From Sisyra terminalis (lineage: Eukaryota > Arthropoda > Insecta > Neuroptera > Sisyridae): a stretch of 64,000 bases of DNA. Positions 46,681 to 58,911 of this stretch are shown here, piece by piece; positions within the stretch are counted from its first letter, which is position 1, and every line of letters starts with the position of its first letter. The stretch spans positions 15,066,001 through 15,130,000 of the forward strand of contig OY292280.1 in NCBI GenBank assembly GCA_958496175.1, written 5' to 3'. The notes below the pieces were generated by a model. The model was not told the DNA's origin, searched no databases, and saw only the letters and a list, made by a program, of their open reading frames with translations. Made by a program: the position numbers and the translations under genes.

Positions 46681-49040
46681 AATCTAATACAGATAGGGGG
46701 TAAGGGAAATAGGGTAAGTTGTTTATTTCACACTAATTTTATTTGAAAAAATTTAGTCGCGATTTTAGTGATAAATGTGGTTGGTATTGATATTGTAAAA
46801 ACCACAAGGTATTGAGTAATAACCAGGTTTCATAAAATTTGATATTACTTGCCGGAGCTGGAGCCATCAAAAAGTATTTATACTGACTCTAGCTCCTAAC
46901 AATCATATGTTAGATACACTACGGTGAATATAAAAAAAATATTTTTTCAAGTCTCATACATTTAAATGTCTGATGGTAGTTACTTAAGATCAAAACTTGT
47001 GCTAAAGTCGAAATTAAAGGGAAACATTGACTCTGAAGCTGGAGCAGGAGTTTTGGTTAAAAAATTAATTTCAAATTGAAGCCTAAAATAATTTAGTTCA
47101 GTTATTCAGTACTGCGTCGTTAAAGAAAACCACTTTCGTTGTTCAACGTTTATCAATTACGGAAAAATTTAACGTAAGACATTGAAGTTAACAAGTCATT
47201 GGAAGTGTTTCTTCTTTGAGTAACAGAAATGTGATGTGATCGAGTGATTCCAATAAATTGATATAAATACAATGAATCGCTAAACGTGCGACCTTTTATC
47301 GATGGTTTTTCTTTTCTGCCTGATGCCACTTTTACTTTGTCGTGAGGTTAAATTGTTCCCGTCGGCTTCTCTATGTCTGAAGTGGTTCCTTAAAGCAGGG
47401 TAGTCCATTTAGTCCAGGTCCAGTTCAGCCAGTCCAGCTAGTCTCCTTTGAATAAGTTCAAAATACCAATCCATGTTTTCTTGATAACTAACCAACTGCT
47501 TCTTACTTCTAACATTGTTAAGCAACAAAACTATATGTTTAATTGCCTGAAGAAGTCGAAAAAGTTCGAAAAACGACATCGCATTGTTTCAATTTCGATA
47601 AATCACTCGTTTCTGTTTGTTCATCAATAATGAAATACTTTTTAAGTGAAAGTAGAATTTAAGAAATGTCTAAAGTTTAAAGTCTAAAATTCATAGTTCA
47701 ATAGTTTTTATTTATATGTATATTTTTGATTTGTTAAATTTAAATCCATTGCTCAAGTGTGAATAATAAAGTCTAATTCTGGTATTATTCTTTTCCGCAT
47801 TTTTGCAACACTTACTTACATTCATAAGACGATAATTTTAATACTATTAATTGTATTAAACTATGTATACTGTAAAATTTGATTTTGGTAATATTCCCGA
47901 AAATAATAACGATTCAAGTGTAGATAAATTATTCGAAATTCTTTGAAAAGAAAATCAATTGTTCAAATTGTAATTCTTTGAAAGAAGAAAATCAGTTTGT
48001 GATATCAGTTTTAAACATACCATCAGTGGATTCCAAACCAACCATATTCAGGTTTCCAAAATCCTGAAACAAATATTCAGAAGGATGGTTCTCAAAGACA
48101 TAAACCTAAGTTTTCAAACAATTGATTTCGAATAGTTTACCTAGGTTCCTATAAGATGATAACTGCAATCGAACTTTATTTCAATGAATGAATGTTATGG
48201 TATTGAAACATTCGGTTTAAAGCTTTGGTAACACACCAGTGATTCACGAGGGACCTAATCGTTGGTGCGTTAAAAATATGTGATCATAATTCATTAAATA
48301 TGGTGAAGGTTTCAAGGATTGTAATTAGATTGAAATTTATTTGTAATTAATGTTTATTAAGACACTGTTGCCTTTCTCTGAAATAACGCTCTTTACTAAG
48401 TGACCCATTAATTAAAGTATTGATTAAAAAGAATTGGTTTATCTTCGTTGATCTTTATCATCGATTATTTTCCTTTTAATCATGAGCATTGCCAAGGATA
48501 GTAGAGAGAGGTAATTGCTTTTCTTGGTGAAGCAATAGTATGATTCTTAAAACTTTTAAAATATGTGTGTTGTATTTATACTAAAATTATATATTGTATT
48601 CGTCATAAATATTTTATATTGCCATCCCTTAAGCTCTTTATATGGTGACGCTCTTGATGAAAATTGTTCTCATCAATTGAAACATTACTGTGAGCAAATT
48701 TTTTTCTTAAACAAAAATGAAAAAAAATATTATTTATTTCAGTTGTACAATATATTTAATCGTAACAAAATTTGTACTAGTCTATTTTTTTTTTCTAAAT
48801 AGTTGATTTTTTAAGTTAAAAAATTTATCCCTTTGTTGTATTTTGTAAAATGTTTATAAGAGGATATTTATGTATAAAATAAAAACAATTTCCTTTGGTA
48901 ATGTAACGAGAATTTCATTGTTTTTCTCTTTAAATTTAGGCAATCCACAATTTGGAAACAACTTGGTGCAAAATCATCATTGTCAATTGAAGCAATGAAA
49001 TTGATGGATATAAAATAGCAATTGTAAATAAAGTTTGGAA
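46681..49040. other. Intergenic, no gene recognised
   Basis: A+T-rich. A short run of imperfect AGTCCAG repeats is at about 47402-47443. Short frames (47448-47630, 48563-48802) have no family features. Confidence 0.5.
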
Positions 49041-49059
49041 ACTATTGCTAATTTTTCGT

Positions 49060-52000
49060 TACAAATGCCTTATATACGATTTTTGTGAATTTTTTTCTAT
49101 AATAATAGAAGGTACAAACCCTTTGAAATGTTTATAATATTTTAGTTTGGTTTTTTTTCTATAAGTTTATGGATTTTTTCTTATACAATTAATAATTTTT
49201 ATTATGAAAAAGAAATCTGAGAAAACATTCTATTGTACATGAGTCTAAGGTGTAATTTTCATACAATATTTTCCTTAAGAATATATGAAAAAAATGGCTA
49301 TATAAATTTATTTTATGTAAGTTTATATCTTTTTCTACCGATTCTATATATAAATTAGATTCAATTCAATCATTAAATGATTTTTTCGGTTATAAAAACG
49401 TAATAGTCCTTCAATGTTGTATTCAAATATTTTTATCCCTAGATTTAAAGATGAAACTGTTTAAGCCATATGGAAAAATACAGATGTCAAATATAAACAG
49501 TCCATCCTATCAATTCATGTCATTTTAGTTAAAGAGAAATAATCTAAAAATTCTTTAATAAATAAATTTTATCAATAAATAAAGGTCAATGTTTACAAAA
49601 ATATTTCATTGACTTATATTGAATGTTATTCTTACGGTTTATGTGAAAATTTTTGTTCAGTTTACAAATTTATGTGAAAAAATCGTCGAAAAACTTTTCT
49701 CATTACGATCAAATGCCTTATTTACGATTTTCGTGAATTTTTTCAGTAATAATTGAAATAAAGAACCTTTGAATTGTTTATAATATCTTAGTTTGGATAT
49801 TTTTCTATGAGTTTATGGAAAATTTTTGATGAAATTTGATGAATTGTGATCAAAATTCTCTCCGGCTCCCGGAGTTATGATGCATTTCCGAAGTGGCCCG
49901 CAATATCATATGTGTAGGCCATCCCTGATTTCATGTATGCTGATTTTTCGATATCGTAAAAAATTTCTATCAAATCATTAAAGCTGTCTTTAAATTGGAA
50001 CCATAAGTGAAATCAGAATAAAATAATGGTACAACTATTTAGATTAGACTTGTCGACCTTTATTATACTTTTTTTTGAGGGAAACACTAAGATGTACCTG
50101 AAAACATAATATTATCGAAATCAATTAACCTGTTTTTCAATCATACGGTAGAATTCAGGTAGACAAATATTAAAGTACAATTTTTTGACCTTTGCTTCAT
50201 AATGACCATTATTGTGAGCAAAATCGAATAAATTCCAAACAGGTGTGAAATTGAAAAGAATTTTACCTGTTCTCAACTTGTGATAATAAATAATATGGTA
50301 ATGAGAAAAATGCAAATTCAAAGGTTTAATTTATGGACTCGGAAAAAGGTGTTAATGTATTTATAATTGACAACAAATAATAAATGCCTCAAACTGGTTT
50401 GAAATTTCTTAAACGACTTATTTAAAGCTGCCATTCTCTCATTTTGGCCTTCAAGTTTTAACTATGTTATTTCATATGACCAATTGAGGATATACTTGAA
50501 TTTTTCGTATATATATATACAATATAGCTGATCCCCGTGACATCGTCTGCGTAACGTAGGGGTAGATTATATTTTCTCTTCAGATTTGCTATTTGTATTG
50601 GTATATGAAAATTTTTATTTCACTTATTTCTTTTGCGAAAAACATAATTATACCTGAAAACACTATTTTATCGACTTTAAAAAGACACATTTAATAAACT
50701 GAAAATTTAATATAACCTATGTTCAACGGAGATAGTGTAGCTTCCCAACAGTATATTTTTTTTTTCAAATTGGTTCAGTAGTTTCGTAGCCTATTCAATG
50801 CAAACAAACAATCAAATAGTTCCTCTTCATAAAATAGAGTAGATAATGTGAGCCAACGTAAGTTATAAGGAATAAAAACCAATTATTATGGTAGCAAAAC
50901 ATATTGGGCTCATTCGTCAATCGAATTCGAAACCTCCGGTTCCAGCATAGCCGTCCAGTAAATCGTTCCGGAGAGTAGCAGATATCTAAATATTTTCCGG
51001 TGAAAACGGAATAATACCTACCTACTATGAATAGGAACGATTGTTTGGTGAAATTGACACTTATTATTCTTTGGGTCTATACCGTCTATGCCCCAAAGGT
51101 AGTTGCAAACCTTTTCGAATTGAAAGTAACAACTTTTTACAGGAATAAAACACTTGCACTTACCATCGTTTATTTTTCAGAAAATCATCTGGAAAACGTC
51201 CGAAGAAATGCTGCAGGTACTGTACAAATTTATCAGAAAACAATCCTCATTTCCTATTGACATAAATAATTAAATGTTAGGTCTTGTTCATTTTTTGATG
51301 ACTCCATTTAAAGATTGGTCCTCGAGTAGCTAGATACAACTGTAAGAAATGTATTTAAGCAATAAGCAGCGACCGGACACCATCTACGGATATCCTTCAT
51401 ATGGCAATTTCAAGGTTCGAACCCGGAGATTGTTCCCTCAACATACTTATCAGCCCGGCTACAAAGTCATCCCTTACCTATTTGACGAAGTTAGAAGCAC
51501 TTGAATATTGAAGGGTTTGATGATTTCATCTGCCTCCAAATTGATGCACAATTTCATCCCTTCAATGGGCGTTGTATATGGAAAAATTTGCACAGCATGA
51601 ACGGGAGGACTTATAATTTCGATTGGCATCCATAAACACCACATCGAGAATTCGATGATTTTGGTAAAATATCAACATTGGTTAACCCATGGTTGTTTTT
51701 GACGAAAAATTATTATAAATAAACTTTTAATTTAGGGAAAGAAATACTTTAATATAACCTTTTTTACATATTAATTTTTACATCGAATCGGTAGAAAAAG
51801 ACATAAACTTACATAAAATAAATTTATATAGTCATTTAGTACATATATTCTTAGGGAAAATATTGTATGAAAATTACACATTAGACTCATGTACAATAGA
51901 ATGTTTTCTCAGATTTCTTTTTTATAATAAAAAATATTAAATTGATCAAAAATTTTCCATAACCTTACAGAAAAATAACCGAACTAAGATTTTGTAAACA

Positions 52001-52690
52001 TTTCAAAGGCTCTTTAGCTCAATTATTACTGAAAAAAAATCACAAAAATCGTATATAACCCATCTGATCGTAATGAGAAAAGTTTTTTGACGATTTTTTC
52101 TCACAAAATTTTTGATCGAGCAAAAATTTTTACATAAATCATAAGGATAACATTCAATTTAAGTCAATGAAATATTTTAGTAAACATTGATCTTTATTTA
52201 TTGGTAATGAAAATTGCCTCAATGTCACAACTGAAATTCCTATCCGTAGGTGTTAAATTTTAATCGATTTTTTGGTCGAGTTTCATAAATTTTACAATAA
52301 ATTATACATGAATCGATAGAATAATGTTCAAAATAAACCACTAAAGTATTTTCAATGTAATTTTATCGTTTTTACTAATAGAAAATGAATTGTGAAAATC
52401 ACAATTTTCACTAAGACTGATAAGAACCATTTTCCAAATGAGTATTTTCATAAAAAAATTAACAATTTCAACAAATATTTAGCATCAAACTACAGTTTAA
52501 TCTTCGAAATAAACCGTAAATAACTTTTCTAATCCAATATTATTTCGATTATTAAAGAATTTTTAGATTATTTCTCTTTAACTAAAATGACATGAATTGA
52601 TAGGATGGACTGTTTATATTTGACATCTGTATTTTTCCATATGGCTTAAACAGTTTCATCTTTAAATCTAGGGATAAAAATATTTAACAT
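49060..52690. repeat. Mosaic inverted duplication
   Basis: Blocks from 49060-49850 recur as reverse complements at 51770-52690. Examples: 49200-49350 against 51780-51950 (TTCTATTGTACATGAGTCTA), 49660-49790 against 51960-52110, and 49440-49560 against 52553-52690 (TATGGCTTAAACAGTTTCAT). Block order is partly rearranged. The last block also recurs at 61740-61870. Confidence 0.75.
50880..51760. repeat. Direct duplication, copy A (partner 53890-54730)
   Basis: About 0.85 kb nearly identical to 53890-54730, offset 3021 bp. It includes a 77-codon plus frame (51027-51260) whose first 22 residues (MNRNDCLVKLTLIILWVYTV...) resemble a signal peptide. The copy at 54048-54281 encodes the same protein. 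The frame is not recognised as any family. A B-box-like GGTTCGAACCC is at 51413. Confidence 0.85.
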
Positions 52691-52739
52691 TACATAAATT
52701 ACATTACATAATTATTTAAAATTTAACAATTTTCGTGAA

Positions 52740-53204
52740 AAATTAACGATGGTTTGCCTACGGTTCTTTTTGACGAAAAATGATTCTGTTTCGAATTCTT
52801 TTTATATTATCGTTTAATACATTGTTACGAACCCGAAACTGCCTTTGGTTCGAAAATATCATCCCTTATATAACGATGGTACATGCGATTGAAGTTTGGA
52901 TGGTTTGATAATTTCTTCTGCCTTTTTGATGGTCGATTTCATCCCATACATATGGTTTGTTTTCGGAAATATTTTCACAGCATATACAGATGGACCTATA
53001 CTTTTGATTGGCAGCCTAAAAAGCCCAACAGAATATTGAAGATTTTGGAGAAAAATCAATGATAATTAATCCACGGTTTTTTTTTTCGAATTCGAAATAT
53101 TTTATTATATTATTGTTAAGTACAGTATTACGAACCCGAAACTGTCTTTGGTTCGCAAATCATCCCTTATTTGACGACGTTACAAGCAGTTGAAGTTTGG
53201 ATGG
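52740..53204. repeat. Duplicated block (partner 63350-63801)
   Basis: Two diverged internal units each carry GTTACGAACCCGAAACTG, TCATCCCTTAT and GAAGTTTGGATGGT. The whole block recurs at 63350-63801. Related units with CGATTTCATCCCTT and GGAAAAATTTGCACAG also occur near 51530 and 54540. Confidence 0.7.
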
Positions 53205-53458
53205 TTTTTGAACCAGAATTTCTGCTGAAAATTATTAAAATTGGGATCAGGAGCACATGATAATATGTTTCTATATTCGGACGTGACGTCACGTCGGCCA
53301 TTTTTTTTAAGACCCACCTACCCACTCACCCGCCATTTTTTTTTGGGTGGGTCTTAAAAAAAATGGCCGACGTGACGTCACGTCCGAATATAGTAACATA
53401 TTATCAAGTGCTCCTAATACCAATTTTAATAATTTTCAGCAGAAATTCGCGTCAAAAA
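53205..53458. mobile_element. 254-bp near-perfect hairpin element, copy 1
   Basis: The arms of about 120 bp are complementary: GAATTTCTGCTGAAAATTAT at 53216 pairs with ATAATTTTCAGCAGAAATTC ending 53448, and GGACGTGACGTCACGTCGGC with its complement. The loop region is ACCTACCCACTCACCCGCC. Each arm holds the palindrome ACGTGACGTCACGT (CRE-like TGACGTCA). A second copy starts at 63802. Confidence 0.85.
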
Positions 53459-53889
53459 TAGACAAAACGTCAATTTTTTTATTCTCCCCGGCTTGTTTAA
53501 AACCAAAAACAATTCTGCAAGAGCTCTCTATTGTTAATTAAATTGATAAGAAATGATGCATAAGTGTCGAAAAAGATTTATTTAGTAAGTACTTTGATTG
53601 ATTATTGATCGATTTCAATCGATATGAGTTAATAGAGATTTTTTCAGACCCAAAATGACGCATATTATACTACAGGTTCCTGAAAACGTTAATTTCTCGA
53701 AAATTAGTCGTTTAATCGCAATTATGTATAACGATTTAGTTGAAGAATCATATAGGTAAATCATCGATCAATCAATCAATCATTTCCAAATGTCGTAGGC
53801 TATCGTTGATCGACTGAATACATGGTGCTAAAATTCGGAAACGAGGGTTCATGTTATTAAGTGATAATGTAAGCCACCGTAAGTTAAAA

Positions 53890-54730
53890 GAAATTAAAAC
53901 CAATTATTATGGTAGCAAAACATATTGGGCTCATTCGCCAATCGAATTCGAAACCTCCGGTTCCAGCATAGCCGTCCAGTAAATCGTTCCGGAGAGTAGC
54001 AGAAATCTGCATATTTTCCGGTGAAAATGGAATAAAACTTACCTACTATGAATAGGAACGATTGTTTGGTGAAATTGACACTTATTATTCTTTGGGTCTA
54101 TACCGTCTATGCCCCAAAGGTAGTTGCAAACCTTTTCGAATTGAAAGTAACAACTTTTTACAGGAATAAAACACTTGCACTTACCATCGTTTATTTTTCA
54201 GAAAATCATCTGGAAAACGTCCGAAGAAATGCTGCAGGTACTGTACAAATTTATCAGAAAACAATCCTCATTTCCTATTGACATAAATAATTAAATGTTA
54301 GGTCTTGTTCATTTTTTGATGACTCCATTTAAAGATTGGTCCTCGAGTAGCTAGATACAACTGTAAGAAATGTATTTAAGCAATAAGCAGCGACCGGACA
54401 CCATCTACGGATATCCTTCATATGGCAATTTCAAGGTTCGAACCCGGAGATTGTTCCCTCAATATACTTATCAGCCCGGCTACAAAGTCATCCCTTACCT
54501 AATTGACGAAGTTAGAAGCACTTGAATATTCCAAGTTGATGCTCGATTTCATCCCTTAAATGGGCTTTGTATATGGAAAAATTTGCACAGCATGAACGGG
54601 AGGAGTTATACTTTCGATTGGCATCCATAAACACCTTATCGAGAATTCGATGATTTTGGTAAAATATCAACATTGGTTAACCCATGGTTGTTTTTGACGA
54701 AAAATTATTATAAATAAACTTTTAATCTAG
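53890..54730. repeat. Direct duplication, copy B (partner 50880-51760)
   Basis: See copy A. The 77-codon frame here is 54048-54281. Only scattered substitutions separate the copies, plus a short indel around 54520-54545. Confidence 0.85.
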
Positions 54731-54808
54731 GGAAAAAATATTTTAGTACAACATTGAAGGACTATTACTTTTTATAACCGACGTTTTTCATTCCTTTATG
54801 GTAAGCAA

Positions 54809-55932
54809 GATACAACCCATAATCTATAAGCAAAACATAATCCCAAACCATCAGTTCGGATTTCGCAAGGAGCATTCTACCATAGAGCAAACACATAAAG
54901 TAGCATCCACAATAATGAGGGCTATCAACGAAAAATCATATTGCTCCGCAGTCTTTCTGGACATATCCTTGGCCTTCGACAAGGTATGGCACCCGGGGCT
55001 GTTGTACAAACTAAAAGCGGTTCTTCCTGGTCCTTTATTCCGTGTCCTCCAGTCCTACTTAACGGACAGAAGATTTTTCGTCACCTACAATAACAAGGAG
55101 ACCTACCTATACCAGAAAACGTCACAATAGCCACATACGCTGATGACACCGCAGTAATGGTGGTCGACAGATGTCCTACGGCAGCGACAGAAAAGCTACA
55201 AGGTGCTCTCGACGAATTGGAGACTTGGCTCAACAAATGGCGCATCAAAGTCAATGAAGCCAAATCTGTTCAGGTAACATTTACAACCCGGCGGGGTACT
55301 TGGCCTCATGTTTTCCTCCACAACCTTCAGATCCCACAGGCGACGAAGATTAAGTATCTCGGTTTGCACCTGGACAGGAGACTAACCTGGCGGAGACACA
55401 TATCGGCTAAAAGAAACCAACTCAAAGAAAAATGTCGAAAATTACACTGGCTAATAGGTTGGAAATCGCAACTGTCTCTGGACTGCAAACTGCTCTTGCA
55501 CAAGTCAATCCTGAAGCCAATCTGGACATATGGCATCCAACTATGGGGAGCGGCTAGTGACTCGAACATCAATATTATCCAACGCTTCCAGTCAAAAACG
55601 CTCAAACTCATCAGAAAGACCCCGTGGTTCGTCACCAACCAAGATATCCACAAAGATCTGAAGATGGCCTATGTCAGGGAGGAAGTCGCCAGACATAGCA
55701 TAAAATACCAAAACAGAATGAGCGACCACGTCAACTATCTGGCGGTCAACCTCCTTGACAACAGCAACGAGTCAATGAGACTGAAACGCATCCCGTTCCT
55801 GGAACTGCCATATCGAAAGTGAAAACATCAAGCTCACTATTCTAAAATAGTGAGCAGGCGAAATTCGACGTACAATGGATTTGCTTATTGTCCTCGGGCA
55901 GATCGCAAATAATATATGAGAGGAAAAAGAAA
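54809..55932 (+). mobile_element. Jockey-type non-LTR retrotransposon fragment with target duplication
   Basis: The 5'-truncated insertion encodes the reverse transcriptase middle (FGFRKEHSTIEQ, FLDISLAFDKVWH) up to about 55100. A frame change follows, then ENVTIATYADDTAVMVVD (from 55112) and the thumb/C-terminal part (KIKYLGLHLDRRLTWRRHI ... ELPYRK) to the stop at 55822. The usual GVPQGS-type block between the two is missing, so an internal deletion with frameshift has killed it. It is flanked by a 13-bp duplication TTATGGTAAGCAA (54796-54808, 55933-55945). The related sequence at about 61880-61910 is the uninterrupted site. Confidence 0.9.
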
Positions 55933-55945
55933 TTATGGTAAGCAA

Positions 55946-57400
55946 TATATACGTAGCTAGTTTATTTTTGTTTCTCATACCATTAAGAAATTTCTTTTTG
56001 TTAATCTTTGAACCCATGAAGCCAGAAAATTCTAATTTCTTCTTTTTTCCACTGCTATCAAGGTTCAGGTATCAAGAGGCCAACTCTCGATACATCATTG
56101 ATGGTTTGTTTGATTTTATTAATAATATGGTTTTATTGTTACAGAAGAAGTTAAGCTTTGAAGAATAGTTCAATTGGTAAAATGTAGCCTGATATGAAAT
56201 CTAAACGTTAACCGCGAAAGTTATTACCTAACCACAATTACTCCAGGTTATCATTCATGGGTCGGAATAAAGGAAAAACAAAATGCTCGGGGGAACAAAA
56301 AGGCCATCCTGGTTAGTCTACCAGAAACCAAACAAAAAGAGAATCAAAAGAAAACGAAGATATTTATCGGTTCAATCGGTTGGTTTGAGACATGCGGGAT
56401 ATTTGATCGAAGTCGTGGATGTGGCAACAATCGGGTGGTGGAGATAATTTGTGAATGTAAAAGCGTAAAAAATGTTTGTTTGTACGATATGTTATAGGTA
56501 AGTAGATCGCAAAAAAGATTATTTAAAAAGGAATTAATGATTGTTTTTTTTTAGTGTTTAAGCATAAAAATCCAGAGGATGTAAATGAGGTTCCTGGAGG
56601 ATTTTTGTCCTTATGTAGAAAATCCACATTCGTTGGTTGTTAAGAATTGTTTTGGCGATGTTTCGTTGCAAAATGCTAAGCATTTGGATAAATTTCAGTT
56701 GGAGAAAATTGGATTTTTTCCGGTCGATCCATCCATCCTCACCTCAAATAATAACAAGGTATTGAAAATCATTATTCATGGAAGTTTTGGTCATAAGATT
56801 TTTTGTATTGTTTTGCTTTTGATTTCAGTTGGTTTTCAATCGAACCATTTTCTACAGTGAAACAAGAGGCCGGAAAATTTAAATGCTATAGATAAATGAT
56901 TTTTGTGAATTATTTAAAAACGGAAAAATTAAATGAATATTTAGTTTTATTAAACCGGGTTCATCAAATTTGAAGATTTTTCATATTAGATATTAAACTA
57001 AAATTCCGAACAATTTCTTTTGAATTTCAATTAGTTGAAGATATGTTGCCTATTCATTGAAGCATAAAAGAATTTTCTATACGTTTTTTACCAATCTTGG
57101 AAAAATTCAACTACCTATGCTCCACTATCATCCATTTTTCGGTAAAAAAAACCTTAATCAATAGAGATTAGATATTTACGTTAGAAATTTAATGATTTAT
57201 TGGCATTAAAATATTGCAATTATTAGATAGGTATCTGAAACCTTAAAACTTGTCCTTTATGTAGCTCACAAGTTCAACTAAAGATATTTCTCTACCCTCA
57301 CAGGACAAAATGTTTTTCACAGCAATATTTGATCTCTCTTAATTAATTTTATGGCAAATTTTAAATAATCCTTACAAACATAACAAATTAAACCATAAAA
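55946..57400. repeat. Segmental duplication with GlnRS fragment, copy 1 (partner 61905-63185)
   Basis: Sequence from TTTCTCATACCATTAAGAA through the GlnRS relic to ATCCTTACAAACA is repeated at 61905-63185. About 250 bp (near 56930-57190) is absent from copy 2. Confidence 0.85.
56367..56882 (+). pseudogene. Glutaminyl-tRNA synthetase C-terminal fragment, pseudogene copy 1
   Basis: Translated pieces follow the GlnRS anticodon-binding domain in order: SVQSVGLRHAGYLIEVVDV, then VVEIICECKSV, VCLYDML, FKHKNPEDVNEVPGGFLS, YVENPHSLVVKNCFGDVSL, AKHLDKFQLEKIGFFPVD and NNNKLVFNRTIFY. Two introns are still present: gtaagt...tttttag before FKHKN, and 56759-56828 (gtattg...ttcag) before LVFNRT. A one-base shift separates GGFLS from YVENP, and another follows LIEVVDV. 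A ~55-bp piece present in copy 2 is deleted. The retained introns mean a DNA-level copy, not a retrocopy. It cannot make a working enzyme. Confidence 0.85.
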
Positions 57401-58756
57401 ACTATTATCGAAAAAATAAAAAAGCAGAAGTGTGTCTTATATTTCTGAAATAGTACGATAATAAATCATATATATCGGAAAATATTAATATTTTTCTAAT
57501 AAAATAAAAACCCAAAAAACCAAAATTCAATAAACACATTGTTTGTCACTAATAATTTGGGCTTGTAATGGTATTTAAGATCATATTACGGGCTCAAAAA
57601 ATTATTTACTCATAATAGCAATGAATCGCCTAAGTCACACTTTTTCATTTTCTCGAAATTTGTCAAAGTAGTGTAGCCATGTTTATAAAATGTAAGGTAC
57701 AGAAAATAATTTTTCGATAAATACTTAAGTTGTCAATAATTAATTGTGCTTTTATTGATTTTTGAAACCATAGTTTGACCACAAAAAATTATTTAAACAT
57801 AAACGTAATGAAACGCCGAAATCTAACTTTTTCATTTGCTCTCACTTTATCTTTATGCTTCAGCCAGGTTTACGAAATGTAAGGGATAAGAAAATTACTT
57901 TTCAATAAATACATTATTGGTCAATACAAAATTGTGCTTGTATCGATTTGGAATCCCATAGTTTGGCCACAGAATAATATTTAAACATAAATGTAATGAA
58001 ACGCCGAAATCTTACATTTTTTCTAGGTCATTTTTCTCTAAAATGGCAACTTTATGGGCGAATATCTCCCTTATTTTAGATTCCATAGGAACATACTGAA
58101 ATTATCTTTATTGAAGGAGGTGAATGTATAACACGTTTCTCGTTTATTTCATATCTTTTATTAACTTCGTTCGATTATAATGATGGTTCTTATTGACTAC
58201 TTCTTAATGACTAATCTTTAATGACTAACTCTTAATTAATTGCAGAGTCTTTTATAATGTTTGCATGAAACACATATGTGTGGCTTGCCCCGTGAGCCAA
58301 AGGTCACCTGGCTAAGCTATGTGTGCAATACAAGTCGAAGACCTCTGAAATGCATATCAATCAGAACAGAAGTCATTCACTTTGACTTTCTGCCAATTGT
58401 GTAATTTTGCACAGTTCAACACGATGGCTTAAATAAAAGGGCTTGAATTACTCTATCGAACGGTACCAAAGTCGGGGCGGTAAAGTAATAAACACAGATT
58501 TTGAAAATTGCACTTTTTGAACGACGACTGTTGACCCGTCGAAAATATCAGAAGTTTCCAATAATTTTGGGCAATTAAATTAAGTGAAAATATGATTTTT
58601 AGGTATTATGCGATGCATTATAGCCAAATATGTAATTAGAATATTGAATAAACGTCAACTTCTCGAGTAATTAGCGTTTTTAGGGATGTTTCGTATCCTA
58701 CATATGCCTTTTATTGTTTGAATTTTGAGAATATTTGCGAATCGAAATTACCGCTA
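57401..58756. repeat. A+T-rich DNA with three diverged ~187-bp tandem units
   Basis: Between about 57540 and 58030 a unit of about 187-188 bp recurs three times, each ending near AATGAAACGCCGAAATCT (57620, 57807, 57995). The rest is unremarkable. Confidence 0.6.
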
Positions 58757-58894
58757 CCTGACAACAAAACGCTGAACTATTTTGAAAGCCACGCCCACTT
58801 GTATGTAGAACTGGTTTGTATCTTGGATAACAGTCATCCATGATACAAACTTGTTCTAATAATGACTAAATTAGTTCAGCGTTTTGTTGTCAGG
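58757..58894. mobile_element. 138-bp foldback MITE
   Basis: The ends CCTGACAACAAAACGCTGAA / TTCAGCGTTTTGTTGTCAGG are perfect inverted repeats. A second hairpin inside pairs GAACTGGTTTGTATCTTGGA with TCCATGATACAAACTTGTTC. Confidence 0.75.
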
Positions 58895-58911
58895 TTTGAA
58901 CGGGACTGCCA

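Noticed and set aside
51413..51423. B-box-like GGTTCGAACCC (also near 54437)
   Set aside because: No A box at a suitable distance and no tRNA fold; probably chance within the duplicated block.
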